Assembly (NCBI RefSeq): GCF_024790395.1
Contig: NZ_JAJISC010000002.1
Coordinates: 310,001-374,000 of the forward strand
Source: Halomonas dongshanensis
Lineage (GTDB): Bacteria; Pseudomonadota; Gammaproteobacteria; Pseudomonadales; Halomonadaceae
DNA length: 64,000 nucleotides
Direction: 5' to 3'
The stretch's first letter is position 1; the number at the start of each line of letters is the position of its first letter. Below are positions 58,501-64,000 of the stretch, piece after piece. The notes beneath the pieces are model-generated. The model did no database searches. It was not told the origin of the DNA and was given only the letters and a program-made list of their open reading frames with translations. A program made the position numbers and the translations under genes.

Positions 58501-61500
58501 TCACGCCATCGGCCTGCGTAAATCCAGCGTGCAGGGTAGCTCTAAGCTCAATGGCTCATCGACGGGTAACTGCACGCCTTGGCCATGCCCCTGGGTGCTG
58601 AAACGAGCCAAGCGGCGCGCTTCGGCCTCGAAGGCGTTGACCGGGAAGGTCTCGAAATTGCGTCCTGCCGGGTGGGCGACGTGATAGGTACAGCCCGCCA
58701 CAGCGCGCTGGTTCCAGGTATCGATGACATCGAAGACCAGCGGTGCATGGACCGGAATGTGCGGATGCAGCGCCGAAGGCGGCTGCCAGGCACGGTAGCG
58801 CACCCCCGCGACGGCCTCACCGCTGCGCCCGGTGGGTGAAAGCGGTACCCGACGGCCGTTGCAGCTGATTTGGTAGCGCTCGCCGCTGGCGCCCAACACC
58901 TTCACCTCGAGGCGCTCGACGGAGGAGTCGACGTAGCGCGACGTACCGCCGCCGCTGGCCTCTTCGCCCAGAACGTGCCAGGGCTCGATGGCTTGGCGCA
59001 GTTCGATGTCGAGCATGGGGGTGTGCAGACGGCCAAGCAGCGGTAGGCGAAATTCGAAGAAGGGCGCGAACCAGTCGAGTTCGAAGGCAAAACCGTGCTC
59101 GCGCAGATCGGCCAACACGTCGGCAAGATCGTGCCAAAGGTAGTGCGGCAGCATCCAACGATCCTGCAGCGCGCTGCCCCAGCGCACCGGCGAATGTCGA
59201 TAAGGGGTACGCCAGAAACGGGCCACCAGAGCGCGGATGAGTAGCGTCTGCATCAGTGCCAGGCGCGGGTGCGGCGGCATCTCGAAGCCGCGTAGCTCCA
59301 CCAGGCCCAAACGGCCGCTGTCGCTATCCGGCGAGTAGAGCTTGTCGATGCAGAACTCGGCGCGGTGGGTGTTGCCGGTAAGATCGGTCAGCAAATGGCG
59401 CAGTAGCCGGTCGACCTTCCACGGCTGAGGTACGTTGCCTCGGTGCGCGTCATCCTGTTGCAGCTGGGCCAGCGCGATTTCAAGCTCATAAAGGGCTTCG
59501 TGACGCGCCTCGTCCACACGCGGCGCTTGGCTCGTGGGGCCGATGAACAGCCCCGAAAAGAGATACGAAAGCGCCGGGTGATGCTGCCAGTAGGTGAGCA
59601 TGCTGCCGAGTAAATCCGGGCGGCGCAGAAAGGGCGAGTCCTCCGGCGTGAGGCCGCCTAGGGTGACGTGATTGCCACCGCCGGTGCCGGTGTGACGACC
59701 ATCGAGCATGAACTTCTCGCTAGCGAGCCGGGCCTGGCGTGCCTCGCTATACAGCGTCTCGGTTTGGGCCACCAGGGTGCGCCAACTGGCGGCGGGCATG
59801 ATGTTGACCTCGATGACGCCGGGGTCGGGGGTGATCATAAAGCTGACCAAGCGCGGATCGCGCGGCGCTGGGTAACCCTCGATTACCACGGGGCAGGCTA
59901 GCGTTGCTGCGCAGGCTTCGATGCTGCTTAGCAGGTCGAGGTAGTGTTCGAGGGCGTTGAGTGGCGGCAGAAAAACGTGAAGGCGGCCATCGCGTGGCTC
60001 GACGCAGAGGCTCGTGTGGATGACGGCGCTGGCGCTATCGTCGGCGGCGCGGGGCTGTTCCTGGATCGCTTCGTGGGTGGGTAATCCAGCCTCCTGCGGC
60101 TCGGGGCGTAACGGGTGCGAAACCGCGTAGCGCCGCGCCACTTCGCCGTGAATGTCACCCAGCGGTGGGCGTGGCGCAAAAGGAGAGCGCGGGTGCGGCT
60201 GCTCCTTGGGCTCGGCCGGGGGCAGCGCCGAAAGCGGCAGGCGTAGCCCCATGGGAGAGTCGCCCGGTACCAAATAGAGATGATCGCGCTTGAGCGGCCA
60301 CTGACCGCTCTCCCAGCGGTGGGCGTCGGTGATGGCGTGGCGCAGCGGCAGCGCGTAGCCGACCACGCTGCCAAGCCCCTGTTCGAGAAGGCGCGCGAGG
60401 CGGCGCCGTTCGGCATCGTCGTCGAGATCGACCTTGCGCGGGTCGATCGTCACCGCTAGCGTTTGCTCTTTCCACAAATAGTAAAAGGCATCCTCGTAGG
60501 CCGGTATCCAGCGTTTGGTGCTGACACCTAGCTGGGCGCTCAAGGCGTGGGTGAAGCGCTCGGCGAGCGCTGTATCTGCCGTGACAGTGGGCGCGCTTTC
60601 GAGGCAGGCGAGCCATTGCGGGTCGCGCCACAGTGGCACGCCATCCTCACGCCAGTAGCAGGCCAGCGCCCAGCGCGGTAGCGGCTCGCCTGGATACCAC
60701 TTGCCCTGCTGTTGCTGAATCACGCTGCCCGGCGCGTAGGCGCGCTGGAGGCGTTCGAGCAGCGCCTCGGCACGTTCGCGTTTGTGCGCGCCGAGCGCTT
60801 CGGTATTCCATTCGGGGCTGTCCGGTGCGTCGATCGATACGAACGTGGGTTCGCCCCCTTGGGTCAGGCGCACGTCCTCGGCGTGCAGCGCCGCATCGAC
60901 GCTATCGCCAATCTCCAGAATGCGCGCCCATGTCGCCTCGGCGTAGGGCTTGGTCACGCGGGGCGTTTCGCTGATGCGGGTGACGCGCATGTCGACATCG
61001 AAACTTGCCTCGCACTGCTCCGAGAAGCCGGTAATGGCAGCGGCGCTGCCGGTATCGGGCGTGGCGGCTAACGGAATGTGACCCTCCCCGGCGAGCAAGC
61101 CCGAGGTGGGGTCGAGCCCGACCCAGCCCGCGCCCGGCAAAAACACCTCGGCCCAAGCGTGCAGGTCGGTGAAGTCGTGCTCGGTGCCGCTTGGGCCGTC
61201 CAGCGCTTTGACGTCGAGGACGAGCTGGATCAAGTAGCCGGAAACGAAGCGTGCGGCGAGCCCCAAATGGCGCAGGATCTGTACCAGCAGCCAGGCGCTG
61301 TCGCGGCACGAGCCGCTGGCCTTGGTCAGCGTCTCTTCGCTGCTCTGCACCCCCGGTTCCATGCGCACGAGATAGTTGATGTCGCCATAAAGGCGCTGAT
61401 TGAGCGCGACCAAGAAATCGACACTGGGCGTGGGCGCTAAAGCTACCGCGTCGAGCCACGCCATGAGCTTGGGGCCGCGCTCGGTAATCTCGAGGTAGGG

Positions 61501-61845
61501 CTGCAGTGAGTGGCGCAGCTCGGCGCTGTAGGTGAAAGGAATCGTTGCAGCGCTGTCGTCGAGAAAGAAGTCGAAGGGGTTGATCACCGTCATCGGCGCG
61601 ACGAGCTCGACGGCGATGTCGAGCTCGCGGCAAGGTTTGGGAAAGACCACGCGGGCGATGTAGTTGCCAAAGGGATCCTGCTGCCAATTGATGAAGTGCT
61701 CACCGCCCTGGATGCGCAGCGAATAGGCCTCGATGGGTGTGCGGCAGTGCGGCGCCGGGCGCAGCCGTACGATGTGCGGGGCAAGCCTGACGGCGCGATC
61801 GAAGCGGTAGGTGGTGCGGTGGTGCAGGGCAACGCGAATGGTCAT
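58501..61845 (-). CDS. Transglutaminase-DUF2126 large protein (COG4196)
   Basis: A 1114-residue cytoplasmic protein. Residues 1-270 are a transglutaminase-like module with Cys180 (GSCRDSAWLL), His229 (DLHAWAEVF) and Asp245 (GLDPTSG). The remaining 800 residues are DUF2126, with GRHTGTGGGNHVTLGG and RPDLLGSMLTYWQHHP among the conserved blocks. Comparative genomics has linked DUF2126 to amidoligase-type chemistry, but no product is known. I chose the ATG at 61845 with AGAGGA upstream; the longer in-frame start at 61968 lacks one. It heads the minus-strand operon and is divergent from the second ATP-grasp gene. Confidence 0.9.
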   Translation of the reverse strand: MTIRVALHHRTTYRFDRAVRLAPHIVRLRPAPHCRTPIEAYSLRIQGGEHFINWQQDPFGNYIARVVFPKPCRELDIAVELVAPMTVINPFDFFLDDSAATIPFTYSAELRHSLQPYLEITERGPKLMAWLDAVALAPTPSVDFLVALNQRLYGDINYLVRMEPGVQSSEETLTKASGSCRDSAWLLVQILRHLGLAARFVSGYLIQLVLDVKALDGPSGTEHDFTDLHAWAEVFLPGAGWVGLDPTSGLLAGEGHIPLAATPDTGSAAAITGFSEQCEASFDVDMRVTRISETPRVTKPYAEATWARILEIGDSVDAALHAEDVRLTQGGEPTFVSIDAPDSPEWNTEALGAHKRERAEALLERLQRAYAPGSVIQQQQGKWYPGEPLPRWALACYWREDGVPLWRDPQWLACLESAPTVTADTALAERFTHALSAQLGVSTKRWIPAYEDAFYYLWKEQTLAVTIDPRKVDLDDDAERRRLARLLEQGLGSVVGYALPLRHAITDAHRWESGQWPLKRDHLYLVPGDSPMGLRLPLSALPPAEPKEQPHPRSPFAPRPPLGDIHGEVARRYAVSHPLRPEPQEAGLPTHEAIQEQPRAADDSASAVIHTSLCVEPRDGRLHVFLPPLNALEHYLDLLSSIEACAATLACPVVIEGYPAPRDPRLVSFMITPDPGVIEVNIMPAASWRTLVAQTETLYSEARQARLASEKFMLDGRHTGTGGGNHVTLGGLTPEDSPFLRRPDLLGSMLTYWQHHPALSYLFSGLFIGPTSQAPRVDEARHEALYELEIALAQLQQDDAHRGNVPQPWKVDRLLRHLLTDLTGNTHRAEFCIDKLYSPDSDSGRLGLVELRGFEMPPHPRLALMQTLLIRALVARFWRTPYRHSPVRWGSALQDRWMLPHYLWHDLADVLADLREHGFAFELDWFAPFFEFRLPLLGRLHTPMLDIELRQAIEPWHVLGEEASGGGTSRYVDSSVERLEVKVLGASGERYQISCNGRRVPLSPTGRSGEAVAGVRYRAWQPPSALHPHIPVHAPLVFDVIDTWNQRAVAGCTYHVAHPAGRNFETFPVNAFEAEARRLARFSTQGHGQGVQLPVDEPLSLELPCTLDLRRPMA

Positions 61846-62204
61846 GGGCCATCCTCTGACGTGTGAGTCGAAAAGGCCACGGGAGAGGCGCGCTGCCCGT
61901 AGCGTGTCCCCAGTATTGCCCAGATTCCGCGTTTTGGCAGGCATGCGTTTTGAAAGACAAAGGCGCAAGGAGAGAGGTTTTATCCCTCACCTTGGTGCGC
62001 TTCTTGCTTCGTTTCTCTTTCGCGTATGAGCGCATAGCGCCTCGGGCAACAGCGCCTACACTGAGAGAGAGCGTGAGTTACAGGATGTAGCACGACACGC
62101 TGTAGCACGACCTAGAGCGTCGAGCGCTAAAGCAGCGAGCAGAAAAACAAGCAGTGAAGAAGAGAGCGGGCTATGTGCCTGTCTCCATGCGCCAGGAGAG
62201 CGTA
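61846..62204. promoter_or_regulatory. Divergent control region of the ATP-grasp/transglutaminase locus
   Basis: A 359-bp non-coding region between the two divergent operons. A two-copy 15-bp repeat (62086-62115, starting TGTAGCACGAC in both copies) is the only clear structure. No consensus sigma-70 promoter, terminator or known operator is obvious. Confidence 0.4.
62086..62115 (+). repeat. Two-copy 15-bp direct repeat in the divergent region
   Basis: TGTAGCACGACACGC (62086-62100) is followed directly by TGTAGCACGACCTAG (62101-62115). The first eleven bases are identical. It lies 90 bp upstream of the ATP-grasp start codon. Confidence 0.6.
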
Positions 62205-63683
62205 ATGAGCCATGTGGATTGGGAACGCTATACGAACCGTCATTTCTACGACGAGCTGATCGCCGCACCCGGCAAACCGCGCCGCTCTGCCGCCGAACTC
62301 TGCACCATGTTGGCGCAATTTAGCGCCGCCGAACTGGCCGAACGTAAAACCGCCGCCGATATCGCCATTCGCACCATGGGCATCACCTTCACCGTTTACT
62401 CCGAAGGGGCGATGATCGACCGCGCCTGGCCCTTCGATATCGTGCCGCGCATCATCTCTGCCCGCGAATGGCGCAAGACCGAGGCCGGGCTCAAGCAGCG
62501 CGTTCAGGCGCTGAACCTATTCATCGACGATCTCTATCACGACCAGAAAGTGGTCAAGGACAAGGTGCTGCCCGCCGAGGTATTGGCGCAGTCGAGCAAC
62601 TTTCGCCCCCAGTGCGTGGGGGTCAACCCGCCTCACGGCGTTTGGGCACACATCTGCGGCAGCGATTTGGTGCGCGATGGCGATGGCACCCTCTACGTTC
62701 TCGAAGATAACTTACGCATTCCCTCGGGCGTTTCTTACATGCTCGAAAATCGCAACGTCACCAAGCGCGTGCTGCCTGAGCTTTTCGCTTCGGGCAAGAT
62801 TCTGCCGGTGGACGACTACGTGGCTCAGCTCTATGACATGCTGGTGGCGATGTCGCCCCGGCCGGGCGATGACCCTCAGGTCGTGGTGCTGACGCCCGGT
62901 ATCTACAATTCGGCCTATTTCGAACACGCCTACCTCGCCCAGCAGATGGGGGTGGAGCTGGTGCAGGGCAGCGACCTGGTGGTCGGCGATGACGATATCG
63001 TCTATATGCGCACCATTTCCGGTCTGCGTCGGGTCGATGTGATTTATCGCCGGGTCGATGACGCCTTCCTCGACCCCGAAGTGTTCAACCCTGAATCCGT
63101 GCTTGGCTGCGCTGGGCTCATGCGCGCTTGGCGAGCGGGTAAGGTGGCCCTGGCCAATGCGCCGGGGGCGGGCGTGGCCGACGATAAAGTGGTCTACGCC
63201 TTCGTCCCCGAGCTGATCCGCTACTATCTCGACCAGGAACCGCTGCTTCCTAACGTGCCGAGTTACCTGTGCATGTTCGAGAAGGATCGTCGCTACGTGC
63301 TCGAGCATCTCGACGAGTTGGTGGTCAAACCGGCCAACGAGTCCGGCGGCTATGGCATGCTGATCGGCCCGCGCTCGACCAAGGAGACGCGCGATGAGTT
63401 CGCGCGGTTGATAACGGAAAATCCGCGCAACTATATGGCCCAGCCGACGCTTGCGCTCTCCACCACCCCGACCTTGGCCAACGACTTGCCCCAGCCGCGC
63501 CATGTCGACCTGCGGCCTTTCATCCTCTCGGGGCCAGAAATTCACGTAACCACCGGAGGGCTTACGCGCGTGGCGCTAGTGGAAGGCTCCTTGGTGGTCA
63601 ACTCCTCTCAGGGCGGCGGCAGCAAAGACACCTGGATCGTCGAGACCGACGAGACGGTAACCGCCGACGATCAAGGAGTCTGA
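62205..63683 (+). CDS. Circularly permuted ATP-grasp protein (COG2308)
   Basis: A 492-residue stand-alone circularly permuted type-2 ATP-grasp. Conserved blocks are ICGSDLVRDGDGTLYVLEDN (about 150), RIPSGVSYMLENR, VVVLTPGIYNSAYFEHAYLA (about 226), VDVIYRRVDDAFLDPE and the nucleotide-binding VVKPANESGGYGM (373-385). ATP-grasp ligases join a carboxylate to an amine through an acyl phosphate, so this could build amide bonds in a small peptide or tag. I chose the ATG at 62205 with AGGAGAG upstream; the ATG at 62154 lacks a site. Three bases separate its stop from the alpha-E gene. Confidence 0.92.
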   Translation: MSHVDWERYTNRHFYDELIAAPGKPRRSAAELCTMLAQFSAAELAERKTAADIAIRTMGITFTVYSEGAMIDRAWPFDIVPRIISAREWRKTEAGLKQRVQALNLFIDDLYHDQKVVKDKVLPAEVLAQSSNFRPQCVGVNPPHGVWAHICGSDLVRDGDGTLYVLEDNLRIPSGVSYMLENRNVTKRVLPELFASGKILPVDDYVAQLYDMLVAMSPRPGDDPQVVVLTPGIYNSAYFEHAYLAQQMGVELVQGSDLVVGDDDIVYMRTISGLRRVDVIYRRVDDAFLDPEVFNPESVLGCAGLMRAWRAGKVALANAPGAGVADDKVVYAFVPELIRYYLDQEPLLPNVPSYLCMFEKDRRYVLEHLDELVVKPANESGGYGMLIGPRSTKETRDEFARLITENPRNYMAQPTLALSTTPTLANDLPQPRHVDLRPFILSGPEIHVTTGGLTRVALVEGSLVVNSSQGGGSKDTWIVETDETVTADDQGV

Positions 63684-63686
63684 GCC

Positions 63687-64000
63687 ATGCTGTCACGCGT
63701 TGCAGAAAACCTCTATTGGATGGCCCGCTACGTCGAGCGGGCAGAAGACACGGCGCGCCTAGTCAGCGTCAACAGCCACCTGATGCTCGATTTGCCGCGC
63801 CATCTTCCCCTTGGCTGGGCGCCGCTGATCGACATGTCGGGCAGTTTGGAAAGCTTTCGTGAGCGTCACGCCAATGCAGGCGAGTATTCGTTCGACGAGA
63901 ACAGCGTGGTGCACTTTTTGTGCGCCGACCCGCAAAACGGCGTTTCGATATTGAGCTCGCTCGCCAACGCCCGGGAGAACCTGCGCACCACACGCGACGT
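63687..64000 (+). CDS. Alpha-E domain protein (COG2307), truncated by the window edge
   Basis: The first 104 codons of an alpha-E protein run into the right edge. The N terminus SRVAENLYWMARYVERAEDT matches the start of the alpha-E part of the fused protein at 55943 (SRVAENLFWLGRYGERLDTR). Alpha-E proteins are all-helical partners of permuted ATP-grasp enzymes, with unknown mechanism. AAGGAG lies upstream of the ATG. A transglutaminase gene would be expected to follow outside the window. Confidence 0.9.
   Translation, partial: MLSRVAENLYWMARYVERAEDTARLVSVNSHLMLDLPRHLPLGWAPLIDMSGSLESFRERHANAGEYSFDENSVVHFLCADPQNGVSILSSLANARENLRTTRD

Noticed and set aside
58433..58684. Plus-strand 83-codon frame between two minus-strand genes
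   Set aside because: Most of it is antisense to the DUF2126 gene and the start is in the intercistronic hairpin; no coding evidence.

Overview
The window reads as a chromosomal segment of a GC-rich gammaproteobacterium, most likely Halomonas or a close relative. This is inferred from gene content: a two-subunit arginine succinyltransferase operon, FabV, DUF3581, an OapA-type MepM and a nitrate-assimilation locus. No tRNA, rRNA, CRISPR array, prophage or intact insertion sequence is visible. Nearly all DNA is coding, and most genes sit in short operons separated by clear hairpin terminators.

Layout, left to right. 0.1-7.6 kb: a chemoreceptor, a luciferase-like oxidoreductase with a GNAT acetyltransferase, a nitrate-assimilation pair (NarK-type transporter and NasR-type NIT-ANTAR regulator) with an elaborate control region, and a patatin-like lipase. 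7.7-12.1 kb: peptidoglycan remodelling (two L,D-transpeptidase-fold proteins and an M23 endopeptidase). 12.4-17.4 kb: LysR plus glutathionyl-hydroquinone reductase, a secreted PRC-barrel protein, and a DEAD-box RNA helicase with a long leader. 17.5-23.6 kb: NnrS with degenerate coding debris upstream, DUF7079, FabV, a second PRC-barrel protein, a GlxA/AraC-type regulator and an SDR. 23.9-30.1 kb: the overlapping aruCFGDB (ast) operon for arginine catabolism; the final gene astE is not in the window. 30.1-32.7 kb: an orphan YhfG/FicA-type antitoxin with the tail of a deleted fic gene, an EamA transporter and divergent MarR regulator around palindromic operators, and an AT-richer outer-membrane barrel. 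32.8-37.9 kb: a catecholate-siderophore uptake cluster (FepA-type receptor, periplasmic esterase, YncE-like propeller) with two Fur-box candidates. 38.1-42.4 kb: LysR, amidase, DUF3311 and a sodium:solute symporter. 42.4-52.0 kb: QmcA/NfeD, TRIC channel, AsmA-like protein, DUF3581, tandem universal stress protein, K+/H+ antiporter with a small secreted protein. 52.2-55.1 kb: a TRAP transporter.

55.0-64.0 kb: two divergent operons carry transglutaminase-like, circularly permuted ATP-grasp, alpha-E and DUF2126 domains. This is a predicted peptide-synthesis or peptide-modification system whose product is unknown, and it is the strongest candidate for under-described biology here. One of its two ATP-grasp proteins appears to have lost the segment that holds the VVKP motif in the other.

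Other points of interest are the sigma-54/NtrC/ANTAR control region of the nitrate transporter, the fic deletion scar, and several short tandem repeats of 14-15 bp, four of which start 8-21 bp upstream of a start codon.
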